Shown here piece after piece: positions 26,128-34,272 of a DNA stretch of 64,000 nt; positions within the stretch are counted from its first letter, which is position 1, and each line of letters starts with the position of its first letter. A model generated the notes under the pieces. The model saw only the letters and a program-made list of their open reading frames with translations, had not been told where the DNA came from and made no database searches. Location: the NCBI RefSeq assembly GCF_900291465.1, contig NZ_LT985808.1, positions 3,376,670 to 3,440,669 of the forward strand, given 5' to 3'. A program made the translations under genes and the position numbers. Source of the stretch: Bacteroides sp. Marseille-P3684. Lineage in GTDB: Bacteria > Bacteroidota > Bacteroidia > Bacteroidales > Bacteroidaceae.

Positions 26128-26214
26128 CGCTGTTTCCGGAAGGAGATGTCAAGACTTTTATCAATCACTCCTATTTTTATCACCGTCCAACGGAAAGTCA
26201 ATCAAAAGATTTCC

Positions 26215-26222
26215 TACATTTG
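26215..26222 (+). promoter_or_regulatory. -7 box for the UroD-like gene pair
   Basis: TACATTTG matches TAnnTTTG, 55 bp before the ATG at 26278. No clear -33 box is seen. Confidence 0.55.
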
Positions 26223-26277
26223 CAGAAGCTACCTTGCTATTTCTGATTACTAACCTTATAATTCACACGAATTGACT

Positions 26278-27345
26278 ATGGAACAACTGTGCACGCATAA
26301 ACTGCCCGTCGACATCGTGTTTCACCCGTCCTGGTGGAACAAACATACAGGCATCGTTTTCGATGAAGATTTCTTTTACAACCCCCTCCGCCGTGTGGAA
26401 GATGAACGCCGCATGGAACAGGAACTGCACGACCGCTTCGGCGAATACGGTCTGGGAGCAGACTATGACAAGGACCTGCCTCAGATAGGTGCCGTCCATC
26501 TGGCTGCCGGCTACCTGCTCTCGGAGATGCTGGGGTGCAACATCGAATACACAGCCAACTCGGCACCGCAAGTCATCTGCGCCCATCGGGAAGGCTTCGA
26601 CGTGGACGAAGAGGCTGCCTTCCAAAGCCCTGCCTTCAAGAAGCTCCAGCATCTCATCGAAGAGCTGAAGGCCAAGTACGGCTATGTCTGCGGCGACATC
26701 AACTGGGGAGGCGTCCTCAACCTTGCCATCGATCTCAAGGGCGAGAGCATCCTGATGGACATGATTATGGAACCGGAAAAGACCAAAGCCTACTTTGCTG
26801 CCATCGCACGAGTCGTGGAGCGCTTCTTCACCTATATATATAGTGAAACAAAAACGACCTCCATCTCGGTCAACCGGCTCGCACGCCTGCTCGACGCACC
26901 GCTCTATCTCCACTCGGAATGCTCGCACACGATGATATCCACCGAGGACTACCACGACTACCTGCTGCCCATCGATGTGGAATGGAGCATGAAGTACCGT
27001 CCCTATGGCATCCACTACTGCGGCAAAGACCCGCACCGGCACGCCGAGAACTTCGCCAAGGTGCCTCATCTGGACTTCCTCGACCTGGGCTGGGGAGGTG
27101 ATGTACACCTCCTGCGTGAGGCGCTGCCCAACACCTTCTTCAACATCCGTCTGAACCCCGTGGAACTGAACAGCTACACCCGCAGCGAACTGGAAGGCAT
27201 CATCAAGGAACGTGTGATGCAGTCGAAAGATCCCTACCAGACCGGTATCTGCTGCATCAATATGGACGACAAGGTACGCGACGAACAGGTACGTGCCATC
27301 TTCGACATTGCCGAGGAGTGCCGGCAAACCTTGTTCAAAGACTGA
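26278..27345 (+). CDS. Uroporphyrinogen decarboxylase-family (MT2-like) methyltransferase, gene 1
   Basis: A 355-residue TIM-barrel protein of the UroD/MtaA/CmuA superfamily. Unlike HemE, it lacks the conserved N-terminal HemE segment and carries His246-Tyr-Cys248-Gly and a later Cys325-Cys326, the His-x-Cys...Cys pattern used to bind zinc in methyltransferases that move methyl groups to thiols. The N-terminus (PVDIVFHPSWWNKHTG) is unusual. The substrate is unknown and no corrinoid protein gene lies in the window. The next gene belongs to the same superfamily and its ATG overlaps this stop by one base (TGATG), so translation is probably coupled. ATG 26278 is preferred over an in-frame TTG two codons earlier. 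Confidence 0.82.
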   Translation: MEQLCTHKLPVDIVFHPSWWNKHTGIVFDEDFFYNPLRRVEDERRMEQELHDRFGEYGLGADYDKDLPQIGAVHLAAGYLLSEMLGCNIEYTANSAPQVICAHREGFDVDEEAAFQSPAFKKLQHLIEELKAKYGYVCGDINWGGVLNLAIDLKGESILMDMIMEPEKTKAYFAAIARVVERFFTYIYSETKTTSISVNRLARLLDAPLYLHSECSHTMISTEDYHDYLLPIDVEWSMKYRPYGIHYCGKDPHRHAENFAKVPHLDFLDLGWGGDVHLLREALPNTFFNIRLNPVELNSYTRSELEGIIKERVMQSKDPYQTGICCINMDDKVRDEQVRAIFDIAEECRQTLFKD

Positions 27346-28487
27346 TGGAACGGATGAGAATGGAAGATACATTCGACGCTTCACTCGCCGACTCACAGGC
27401 GACCGCCGTCACCCCACTCAGTCCGGCAGCATTTGACTTTGGGGCCTACGCCGACTATGCCGCCCGGCTCGAAGAACGTTGCAAGGCTTTCTGGGAAGCC
27501 CCGTCAGGCGTACTGGTCTACCGGCGCATGCGTGTGCAGGAAGTCTTTGCCGGCGACTGCCGGAACATGGAACATTCCCTCCACTGGCAACTCGGTGCCC
27601 TGAAACAAAGCATGGCTTTCGATGCCGACGTCCCCAACTTCCTAGAGCCGTGGTATGGACTGGGGACCGTAGCGGCCGCTTACGGATTCGGCTACGTCTG
27701 GGAGAAAGACCTGGCTCCGGCAGTAGACGGCAAATTCCCGTCCACTGCCGAGCTGCTGGCTGCCCCCTTCCGTCCGGTGGAAGAGACGGAAACAGGCAGA
27801 CACACACTCCGCATGATACAGTATTTCCTGGAGGAGACCCAAGGACGCCTGCCCCTGTCCTACTGCGACGTCCAGTCACCCCTCAACACCCTGAGCAACA
27901 TCATCGACTCCAACCAGTTCTACCTGGACTTCTACCTCGACCCCGACTCGATGCGGCAGGCCATGGAGCGTACGGCAGACCTGCTCATCGATTTCACCCG
28001 CACCCAGCAACGCCTCATCGGCGATGCCCTCGTGAAACCGGGACACGGGTTTGCCTCCAGCCGCATGTTCGACGGACTGGGCATGAGCGATGACACCGTC
28101 ACCATGCTTTCGCCCGACCTGTACACCGGTATGGCTGTCCCCGCCATGGTCAAAGCCGGCAATGCATTCGGCGGTACGGTGTTCCACTCCTGCGGTAACT
28201 GGAGTGACAAGAAGGACGACATCGTGTCCATCCCCGGCATCCGCATGGCGGACGGAGCCTTCTCCAAAGCGACTGACCCCGGCGCCAATCCGACCGATGG
28301 CTTTGCCGACACCTTCGCCGGTACCGGTGTCATACTGAATGCCCGCATCGTAGGCACGCCGGACCTGATAGAGGCCAAAGTCAGGGAACTCTGGGAGCCG
28401 GGCATGAAACTCATCGTCGTCACCTACTGCCCTACCCCCGAGGAACAGGCAGAAGCCTACCGGCGTATCCATGCCGTCTGCCAGTAG
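27345..28487 (+). CDS. Uroporphyrinogen decarboxylase-family (MT2-like) methyltransferase, gene 2
   Basis: A 380-residue UroD-superfamily protein, distantly similar to its upstream partner. Recognisable segments are WYGLGTVAAAYGF, QSPLNTLSNIIDSNQFYLDFYLDP and MTMLSPDLYT-like sequence. A His281-Ser-Cys283-Gly motif with a later Cys362 in TYCPTPEEQ matches the zinc-binding His-x-Cys...Cys of MT2 methyltransferases. The start ATG overlaps the upstream TGA; a further ATG at 27354 would also be in frame. The two products may form a heterodimer or act on successive methyl transfers, which is inference. The gene ends before a terminator that it shares with the convergent uxuA. Confidence 0.82.
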   Translation: MERMRMEDTFDASLADSQATAVTPLSPAAFDFGAYADYAARLEERCKAFWEAPSGVLVYRRMRVQEVFAGDCRNMEHSLHWQLGALKQSMAFDADVPNFLEPWYGLGTVAAAYGFGYVWEKDLAPAVDGKFPSTAELLAAPFRPVEETETGRHTLRMIQYFLEETQGRLPLSYCDVQSPLNTLSNIIDSNQFYLDFYLDPDSMRQAMERTADLLIDFTRTQQRLIGDALVKPGHGFASSRMFDGLGMSDDTVTMLSPDLYTGMAVPAMVKAGNAFGGTVFHSCGNWSDKKDDIVSIPGIRMADGAFSKATDPGANPTDGFADTFAGTGVILNARIVGTPDLIEAKVRELWEPGMKLIVVTYCPTPEEQAEAYRRIHAVCQ

Positions 28488-28511
28488 ACCGGCAACCGCA
28501 CCCCTACACAA

Positions 28512-28575
28512 ACGACGCGGATTTCCCGCCGCCCCGCAACCGGGGTCCGACGGAAAGTCCGCGTCGTCCGTTTTT
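28512..28575. terminator. Bidirectional terminator between gene 2 and uxuA
   Basis: ACGACGCGGA (28512-28521) pairs with 28558-28567; pairing continues inward with TTTCC/GGAAA around one bulged base. TTTTTT follows on the plus strand. It ends the UroD-like pair and probably also uxuA. Confidence 0.85.
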
Positions 28576-28597
28576 TCAGACAGTCACCTGCTCCGGG

Positions 28598-29788
28598 TCA
28601 ATCCACCCGGATGCCCCGTGCCATCTCGTCGGCAACCACTGCCATCATGCCTTCGACCTGGGCAAGAGCCAGCATACGCCCGTGGAACGAGTAACCGGCA
28701 TTGTATCCCTTGTCCTCGTCGCCCAGCATCATGCGTCCGTGGTCCACTCGCATGGGCAGACCGGGATTCTCGCGTTCAAAGATGCGGATGAGGTCAATCA
28801 GATGCCCACGTCCGCTCAGGTGAGTACTCTCGATGAAATTGCCTCCGGGCATGGCTTCCGTGCTGCGCAGATGCACGAAATGCGTCCGCCGTGCAAACTG
28901 ACGCGCCAGCTCACGGGTGTCATTGTGCGTCCCTGCACTCAACGAACCGGCACAGAACGTCAGCCCGTTATGAGGATTGTCCACCGCCTCCAGGAACCAG
29001 CGGATGTCCTCTTCGTTGGTCACGATACGCGGAAGACCGAGTATCTGGAACGGAGGGTCATCGGGATGCACGCACATGTTCACCCCATACTCCTCGCACA
29101 CGGGCATGATGGCTGCCAGGAAATAGCGCATGTTCTCGCGCAACGCAGCACGGTCGATACCCTCATATTGTGCCAGCAACCGACGGAAGATGGCGACAGG
29201 ATTCTTGTCCCCCTCACGGATGTTCCCGTTGACAAAGCCTTGCGTCTTCACGATGATGGTGTCGACCAGCTCGTCCTTTTCCGCTTCCGTGATGGTCCGG
29301 TCAAGCTCCGCCACCCGGCGCAGCTCCTCTTCCGTATAGTCTGCCTCTGCCCCCGGTCGTGCCAATATCTTCGTATCAAAATAAGCGAAACGGATGCGGT
29401 CATAATAGAGCGAACTGGTCCCGTCGGGCCATGGATGCTGCAAGTCCGTGCGCACCCAGTCAATCACCGGCATAAAGTTGTAGCAGACGGTTTTCACCCC
29501 GCAACGCCCCAGGTTGGCAAGACTCACCTTGTAGTTCTCGATCAGCTGTTCGCGCTCCGGTCCTGCATACTTGATGGCTTCACACACCGGCAGACTCTCC
29601 ACGACCGACCAGCGCAAACCGTGCGCTTCAATGTACGACTGCAAATCGCGGATAGCCTCTTCGGTCCAAACTTCACCGTTGGGCACATCGTGCAGTGCCG
29701 TCACGATACCCTCCACGCCAATCTGGCGCAACATCGAAAGCGTGATGGGATCTTTCTTCCCAAACCAACGCCATGTCTTTTCCATCAT
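28598..29788 (-). CDS. uxuA: Mannonate dehydratase
   Basis: The 396-residue protein matches UxuA: WRWFGKKDPITLSMLRQIGVEGIVTALH at the start (landmark FGKKDPITL), NMCVHPDDPPFQILGLPRIV for the metal-binding His region, LTFCAGSLSAGTHND, and DHGRMMLGD at the C-terminus. It removes water from D-mannonate to give 2-keto-3-deoxygluconate in glucuronate breakdown. The metal-site His and Cys residues (CVHPDD, FCAGS, VHLR, DHG) are all present. It stands alone here, without uxuB or uxaC. The -7 box TATTTTTG at 29849-29856 lies 61 bp upstream of its ATG. Confidence 0.96.
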   Translation of the reverse strand: MMEKTWRWFGKKDPITLSMLRQIGVEGIVTALHDVPNGEVWTEEAIRDLQSYIEAHGLRWSVVESLPVCEAIKYAGPEREQLIENYKVSLANLGRCGVKTVCYNFMPVIDWVRTDLQHPWPDGTSSLYYDRIRFAYFDTKILARPGAEADYTEEELRRVAELDRTITEAEKDELVDTIIVKTQGFVNGNIREGDKNPVAIFRRLLAQYEGIDRAALRENMRYFLAAIMPVCEEYGVNMCVHPDDPPFQILGLPRIVTNEEDIRWFLEAVDNPHNGLTFCAGSLSAGTHNDTRELARQFARRTHFVHLRSTEAMPGGNFIESTHLSGRGHLIDLIRIFERENPGLPMRVDHGRMMLGDEDKGYNAGYSFHGRMLALAQVEGMMAVVADEMARGIRVD

Positions 29789-29848
29789 AATGTTCTATCT
29801 GTATGTAGTAATTAAATCCTCTTGAGAAACATCTCGTCGTAGTACGCA

Positions 29849-29856
29849 CAAAAATA
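29849..29856 (-). promoter_or_regulatory. -7 box for uxuA
   Basis: On the minus strand TATTTTTG matches TAnnTTTG; a TTTG lies 14 bp further upstream (29871-29874), closer than the usual 19 bp. Confidence 0.5.
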
Positions 29857-29920
29857 CAGCTATTTCCCCACAAACGCACAGGGACGGCAGACGAAATGTG
29901 TCCCCGTCCCTGAAACCGGC

Positions 29921-29995
29921 AAAAAAACAGCAGCGAAAGGAAGAGCCCCTTTCTTACAACCGTCCCAATGACCGTGCTCTTCCTGTTCGCTGCCG
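29921..29995 (-). terminator. Terminator of the DUF4890 gene
   Basis: On the minus strand a stem of GCTCTTCCT/CAGCGAA blocks, formed between 29976-29992 and 29931-29946, is followed by TTTTTTT (29921-29927). It ends the gene at 30009-30497. Confidence 0.75.
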
Positions 29996-30008
29996 GATTT
30001 TTCTACTG

Positions 30009-30497
30009 TCAGAAGTCGTCCTCTTCCTCACCGGGGAAATCACGCGGACGTTCCGGACGCCGCTGGCGGGGAGCCTCCCGACGCTCGCGACGCGCCTGTT
30101 CGTCTTTCTCAAATGCCGCAAACTGCTCGGCTGTCAGAATCTCCTTCAATGCTTTCCGGTAAGCCTCTTCCCGCTCTTTCATCTTCTCGAACAGGTTCTT
30201 TCCCTGTTCCTTCATTGTCTTCTGATACGCCTTGCGTGCCTCCTTGTCCATCTTCCGGAGTGAGTCTCGGGAGATGCGTGGCGGACGCTGCTGCATCATC
30301 TGCTCCATTTGCTGCTTGTTCAGTTCAAAGAGACGGTTGGTCTGCTCCTGATTCAACCCATACTTCTGCACCATGTAAGCTGTACGCTGTTCCGCCATCT
30401 CTTCCGGTGACAAACGTTTGCCGCGTTCCGGACGCTGCGCTTCCGCCTGAATGCCCAGACACAGGAGGGCAGTCAGGAATAAAATTAATTTTTTCAT
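30009..30497 (-). CDS. DUF4890-like secreted protein, Spy-like
   Basis: A 162-residue exported protein. The signal peptide is MKKLILFLTALLCLGIQAEA. The mature part is helical, charged and rich in Glu, Lys, Gln and Arg (EEMAEQRTAYMVQKYGLNQEQ, FELNKQQMEQMMQQRP, EILTAEQFAAFEK), resembling the Spy/CpxP/DUF4890 group of periplasmic proteins. The C-terminus has many Arg-Pro repeats and ends GEEEDDF. Related proteins act as periplasmic chaperones or sensors of envelope stress; a role here is inferred. The start is fixed by the signal peptide at ATG 30497. Confidence 0.8.
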   Translation of the reverse strand: MKKLILFLTALLCLGIQAEAQRPERGKRLSPEEMAEQRTAYMVQKYGLNQEQTNRLFELNKQQMEQMMQQRPPRISRDSLRKMDKEARKAYQKTMKEQGKNLFEKMKEREEAYRKALKEILTAEQFAAFEKDEQARRERREAPRQRRPERPRDFPGEEEDDF

Positions 30498-30649
30498 ACT
30501 ATCTGTTGTTTTTAATGATACGACAATTCTCGTAACGACGTCCACAAAGTCCCGTCCCCGACATACAGTCACCCCGTACGTCCTTCTATTCAGAAGACCC
30601 GTCCACCTTTTGAAAAGTTCAGTCAAATGATAAAGAAAAAGCCGAAGAA

Positions 30650-30680
30650 TTGTCGTTTTAAACAGAATCTGTTAATTTTG
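30650..30680 (+). promoter_or_regulatory. Promoter of the hypothetical gene at 30715
   Basis: TTG (30650-30652), a 20-bp spacer and TAATTTTG (30673-30680), 34 bp before the ATG. Confidence 0.65.
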
Positions 30681-30714
30681 CACAGCAAATCATTTGTTTT
30701 ACATCGTAACTTAT

Positions 30715-31338
30715 ATGGGATTACTCGACATATTTAAAAAGAAAACCAACGATACAGAAGAGAAGGTAGGCGGCATGGAAGACTTCATGACCCTCATCCG
30801 GGTGTATTACCAGTCGGTCATGGCGTGCAACCTGGGTATCACCAACCTCGCGTTCCTGCCCGATGTTGCCGTGTTCAAACGTACACTGAAAGTACCCACG
30901 CAGAACAACAAGCTGGGAATTGCCGAAAAGAGCCGCAGCAAGAAAATGCTCAAGGAGATTTACGGGCTGAGCGACGACTTTTTCAAGGAAATCGATGCCT
31001 CCATCAAGAAGAACTGCCGCACGGTGAACGACATCCGCAACTACCTCTTCATGTTCCAGGGATTCAGCCAAGACCTGATGATGTGTGTCGGCACCCTGAT
31101 GAAGTGGAAGTTCCGCATGCCCAGCATCTTCAAGAAAACCCTTTACCAGCTCACGACCAAAACCGTCAACGACATCCTGACCCGCTATGAGTGGAAGGAC
31201 GATGCCGTACGGAAAACTTGTGGCAACATCCGCAAATACCAGCACACCCTGGGATATTCCGCCCAATGGATGAGCGAATATGCCTTCAACATCGTCATGC
31301 TCGCCAAGAAAGAGCCCAAGCCGAAAAATGACGATTAG
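30715..31338 (+). CDS. Conserved hypothetical protein (Bacteroidales)
   Basis: A 207-residue cytoplasmic protein of mixed helical character. I recognise no domain. It starts MGLLDIFKKKTND and has a basic, helical core (FKRTLKVPTQNNKLG, SRSKKMLKEIYGLSDDFFKEID, VNDIRNYLFMFQGFSQDLMM) and a Lys/Pro-rich tail. No signal peptide or membrane helix is seen. It has its own promoter and ends 83 bp before the coiled-coil gene, which has a separate promoter. The function is unknown. Confidence 0.75.
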   Translation: MGLLDIFKKKTNDTEEKVGGMEDFMTLIRVYYQSVMACNLGITNLAFLPDVAVFKRTLKVPTQNNKLGIAEKSRSKKMLKEIYGLSDDFFKEIDASIKKNCRTVNDIRNYLFMFQGFSQDLMMCVGTLMKWKFRMPSIFKKTLYQLTTKTVNDILTRYEWKDDAVRKTCGNIRKYQHTLGYSAQWMSEYAFNIVMLAKKEPKPKNDD

Positions 31339-31371
31339 CATAGGCAAATCTCACAAATCCGGCAAAATTCT

Positions 31372-31401
31372 TTTGTAGTTCGCGAAGAAAGCCTATATTT
31401 G
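31372..31401 (+). promoter_or_regulatory. Promoter of the coiled-coil gene and zapA
   Basis: TTTG (31372-31375), an 18-bp spacer and TATATTTG (31394-31401), 20 bp before the ATG. Confidence 0.7.
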
Positions 31402-31421
31402 TGTGACAAATTGGTTTCATC

Positions 31422-31715
31422 ATGACGGAAGAAGATAAAAGACAACTCAACATCTTTGAGGCTCGTTTTCGTCAGTTGCTCTATCAGTATGACCTTTTGA
31501 AGCAGCAAAACGAATCCCTCCGCCGGATACTTCTTCAGAAAGAAGAAGAAATCAAGGCTTTGCAAACACGTTGTCAGCAATCGGAAACCGACTATGCCAA
31601 TTTAAAGGCCGCCCGAATCATCAGTATCAACGACGACGAGTCGCATGATACCAAACAGAGGCTGGCCAAACTAGTGCGTGAAATCGATAAATGCATCGCT
31701 TTATTGAACGGATAA
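31422..31715 (+). CDS. Small coiled-coil protein upstream of zapA
   Basis: The 97-residue product is almost wholly helical with heptad-like spacing in its first 65 residues (FEARFRQLLYQYDLLKQQNESLRRILLQKEEEIKALQ; landmark LKQQNESLRR). It resembles ZapB-like or SlyX-like coiled coils in form only. The C-terminal helix ends LVREIDKCIALLNG. It sits 8 bp before zapA, so a cell-division role with ZapA is a reasonable inference. No enzyme motif is seen. Confidence 0.75.
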   Translation: MTEEDKRQLNIFEARFRQLLYQYDLLKQQNESLRRILLQKEEEIKALQTRCQQSETDYANLKAARIISINDDESHDTKQRLAKLVREIDKCIALLNG

Positions 31716-31723
31716 AAGGATGT

Positions 31724-32044
31724 ATGATGAACGATAAGGAAAAAATGATAATTCATTTAGACATTGCCGACCGCAAGTACGGAGTGTCCATCAACCGGAA
31801 GGATGAGGAACTCTACCGGAAGGCGGCCACAATGATAAATGAACGAGTAAATAAGTATCGGGAGCGGGTCCCCGGCGGCATGCGGGAAGACTACATTGCG
31901 ATGGTGACTTTTGACCTCGCCTTCCAACTGACGACCATGGAAAGCCTCAACGATACGGAACCCTACCGGCAGAAACTGGCCGAACTGACACGGGAGCTCG
32001 AAGGACGCTTCCGCGAAGAACAGACGGAGACAAACGCCGGGTAG
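31724..32044 (+). CDS. zapA: Cell division protein ZapA
   Basis: The 106-residue protein has the ZapA layout: an N-terminal beta-alpha unit (MIIHLDIADRKYGVSINRKDEELYRKAATMINERVNKYRER; landmark YRKAATMINERVNKYR) followed by a coiled-coil (DLAFQLTTMESLNDTEPYRQKLAELTREL). It cross-links FtsZ filaments at mid-cell. ATG 31724 is chosen; a second ATG at 31727 is equally possible. An open frame continues upstream but overlaps the coiled-coil gene. The gene is followed by a T10 run and then a strong hairpin. Confidence 0.9.
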   Translation: MMNDKEKMIIHLDIADRKYGVSINRKDEELYRKAATMINERVNKYRERVPGGMREDYIAMVTFDLAFQLTTMESLNDTEPYRQKLAELTRELEGRFREEQTETNAG

Positions 32045-32070
32045 ACATTTTTTTTTTGAATAAAGATATT

Positions 32071-32131
32071 CGCGCATGACTTCATGTTCAGGAGGGAAGT
32101 GTCCTCCTGAAAGGAGTGATGCGCTTTTTTT
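32071..32131 (+). terminator. Terminator / leader hairpin between zapA and rny
   Basis: An outer stem (GCGCAT..GACT with AGT.GATGCGC) and a perfect inner 9-bp stem (TTCAGGAGG / CCTCCTGAA) end in TTTTTTT at about 32125-32131, 20 bp before the rny start. It terminates zapA transcripts. As no other promoter is evident for rny, it may act as an attenuator controlling read-through. Confidence 0.7.
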
Positions 32132-32150
32132 ATTATAAATTCTTAGTAAA

Positions 32151-33686
32151 ATGGTTTTAACGATAGTAACATCACTTGTGGCGCTCGTCATCGGGTTGGT
32201 GATTGGTTATACGATTTTCAGATACGTCATGAAATCAAAGTATAACAGCATCCTGAAAGAGGCACAGACTGAAGCTGAAGTCATCAAAAAGAACAAGCTT
32301 CTGGAAGTAAAGGAAAAGTTCTTGAATAAGAAAGCTGACCTGGAGAAAGAGGTGGCACAACGCAACCAACGCATCCAACAGGCGGAAAACAAGCTGAAAC
32401 AACGCGAACTGGTATTGAGCCAACGCCAGGAGGAGGTACAGCGTAAACGCAACGAAGCGGATGCCATCAAAGCCAACTTGGAGAACCAACTGGTGGTGAT
32501 CGACAAGAAAAAGGAAGAACTGGAAAGTCTGCAGGCTCAAGAACGTGAGAAACTGGAGGCCATCAGCGGACTGTCTGCCGAGGAAGCAAAAGAAAGACTG
32601 GTCGAATCTCTCAAGGAAGAGGCAAAGACCCAGGCACAATCCTATATCAATGACATCATGGACGATGCCAAGATGACCGCCAACAAGGAGGCAAAACGCA
32701 TCGTGATTCAAACCATCCAACGGGTTGCCACGGAAACTGCCATCGAGAATTCCGTCACCGTATTCCACATTGACTCGGATGAAGTGAAGGGACGCATCAT
32801 TGGCCGTGAAGGACGTAACATCCGTGCCCTGGAAGCTGCCACCGGTGTGGAAATCGTGGTAGACGACACGCCCGAAGCTATCGTTCTCTCTGCCTTTGAC
32901 CCCGTGCGCCGTGAGATTGCCCGTCTGGCTCTCCATCAGCTGGTGACCGACGGACGCATCCACCCGGCACGCATCGAAGAGGTCGTAGCCAAAGTACGCA
33001 AACAGGTGGAAGATGAAATCATCGAAACCGGAAAACGTACCACCATCGACCTGGGTATCCACGGTCTTCACCCGGAACTGATCCGCCTCATCGGTAAGAT
33101 GAAATACCGCTCCAGCTATGGACAGAACCTGTTGCAACACGCCCGCGAGACAGCCAATCTTTGTGCTATCATGGCTTCCGAACTGGGACTGAATCCGAAA
33201 AAGGCCAAACGTGCCGGTCTGCTGCATGACATCGGTAAGGTGCCTGACGAGGAACCCGAATTGCCACACGCTCTCCTGGGACAGAAGCTCGCAGAGAAAT
33301 ACAAGGAGAAACCGGATATCTGCAACGCCATCGGTGCCCACCACGACGAGGCCGAGATGGAGACCCTCATCGCTCCCATCGTACAGGTGTGTGATGCCAT
33401 TTCCGGCGCACGTCCCGGCGCACGCCGCGAAATCGTGGAAGCCTACATCAAGCGCCTCAACGATTTGGAACAGCTGGCTCTCTCCTATCCGGGTGTCACC
33501 AAGACATACGCCATCCAGGCTGGCCGTGAGCTGCGCGTGATTGTCGGAGCAGACAAGATTGATGACAAGCAGACGGAACAGCTCTCTACTGAAATCGCCA
33601 AGAAGATTCAGGATGAGATGACTTATCCGGGTCAGGTAAAGATTACGGTCATCCGCGAAACACGTGCCGTCAGCTTCGCCAAATAA
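32151..33686 (+). CDS. rny: Ribonuclease Y
   Basis: The 511-residue endoribonuclease has an N-terminal membrane helix ([21 protein letters not shown]), a long coiled-coil (about 30-200), a KH RNA-binding domain ([34 protein letters not shown]; landmark [12 protein letters not shown]) and an HD domain whose His359-Asp360 lie in LLHDIGKVP. It starts mRNA decay at the inner membrane. The presence of an RNase Y instead of RNase E is notable but known in Bacteroidetes. The start at ATG 32151 places the membrane helix at the N-terminus. A terminator follows the gene, and the tmRNA promoter overlaps that terminator. Confidence 0.96.
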   Translation: MVLTIVTSLVALVIGLVIGYTIFRYVMKSKYNSILKEAQTEAEVIKKNKLLEVKEKFLNKKADLEKEVAQRNQRIQQAENKLKQRELVLSQRQEEVQRKRNEADAIKANLENQLVVIDKKKEELESLQAQEREKLEAISGLSAEEAKERLVESLKEEAKTQAQSYINDIMDDAKMTANKEAKRIVIQTIQRVATETAIENSVTVFHIDSDEVKGRIIGREGRNIRALEAATGVEIVVDDTPEAIVLSAFDPVRREIARLALHQLVTDGRIHPARIEEVVAKVRKQVEDEIIETGKRTTIDLGIHGLHPELIRLIGKMKYRSSYGQNLLQHARETANLCAIMASELGLNPKKAKRAGLLHDIGKVPDEEPELPHALLGQKLAEKYKEKPDICNAIGAHHDEAEMETLIAPIVQVCDAISGARPGARREIVEAYIKRLNDLEQLALSYPGVTKTYAIQAGRELRVIVGADKIDDKQTEQLSTEIAKKIQDEMTYPGQVKITVIRETRAVSFAK

Positions 33687-33703
33687 AAATAATATGCAAG
33701 AAA

Positions 33704-33735
33704 TTTGGTAGTATAAGAATTAGCTACTATATTTG
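33704..33735 (+). promoter_or_regulatory. Promoter of tmRNA
   Basis: TTTG (33704-33707), a 20-bp spacer and TATATTTG (33728-33735) is an excellent match to the Bacteroides consensus. The -7 box touches the left arm of the rny terminator at 33735, so transcription should begin within that arm. Confidence 0.8.
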
Positions 33736-33770
33736 TAGCCCTCTTCGGTGGAAGAGGGCTACATTTTTTT
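33735..33770 (+). terminator. Terminator of rny
   Basis: GTAGCCCTCTT (33735-33745) pairs with AAGAGGGCTAC (33752-33762), with one more C-G pair and a GGTG loop, followed by seven T. It ends rny. RNA started at the promoter at 33704-33735 would lack much of the left arm. Confidence 0.85.
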
Positions 33771-33772
33771 CT

Positions 33773-34168
33773 GGGCTTGTTTGGATTTGACAGCGGGCAG
33801 AAATGGTATGTAAGCATGCAGTGCGTCGGTGATTAGCACTTAAATCACAGTTACCGAACAATTATCTGGCGAAAACAACTACGCTCTCGCTGCTTAATCG
33901 AAGTACAGTAGATTAACTTTATTTCCGCACAAGGTGTGGAAACGAGACATCACTCGGAAGCTGTTGCTCCGAAGCATTCCGGTCCAGTGGTGCAGTCAAA
34001 TCGGGGATAGTCGCAGTCCGGCCTTGGGGCTACGATGAAACTTTAAAGGCTAAGGCGCAAGTGGGTGGCTCTGGTCTTGCTTACGCACGAAAACCGAAGG
34101 CAGAGATAAGCATGTAGAAAGCGTATGGTTTCCTCGTTTGGACGAGGGTTCGACTCCCTCCAGGTCCA
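33773..34168 (+). ncRNA. ssrA: tmRNA (SsrA)
   Basis: About 396 nt. The 5' GGGCTTG pairs with the 3' CAGGTCC (34161-34167) to form the tRNA-like acceptor, followed by the discriminator A; CCA is not encoded. The T arm (GAGGGTTCGACTCCCTC) is intact. The tag reading frame is at 33868-33897 and reads GENNYALAA then TAA. tmRNA rescues ribosomes stalled on mRNA without a stop codon and tags the product for proteolysis. It has its own promoter and a strong terminator. Confidence 0.97.
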
Positions 34169-34169
34169 C

Positions 34170-34218
34170 AAAAAACGCGAGAGACAGACTGAAATTCAGT
34201 CTGTCTCTCGCGTTTTTT
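34170..34218 (+). terminator. Terminator of tmRNA
   Basis: A very long near-perfect hairpin: AAAAAACGCGAGAGACAGAC (34170-34189) pairs with 34199-34218, with CTGAA/TTCAG closing the loop. The right arm ends in TTTTTT. By symmetry it can also end the convergent metal-efflux operon. Confidence 0.9.
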
Positions 34219-34272
34219 GTGGATACTCAAGCCTCCTCAGAGGCTAACTAACCGGGAAGTACATCAGTTTCC

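Noticed and set aside
32045-32150. 6S RNA next to zapA, as in E. coli
   Set aside because: The gap is only 106 bp and holds a terminator-like hairpin, too short for 6S RNA.
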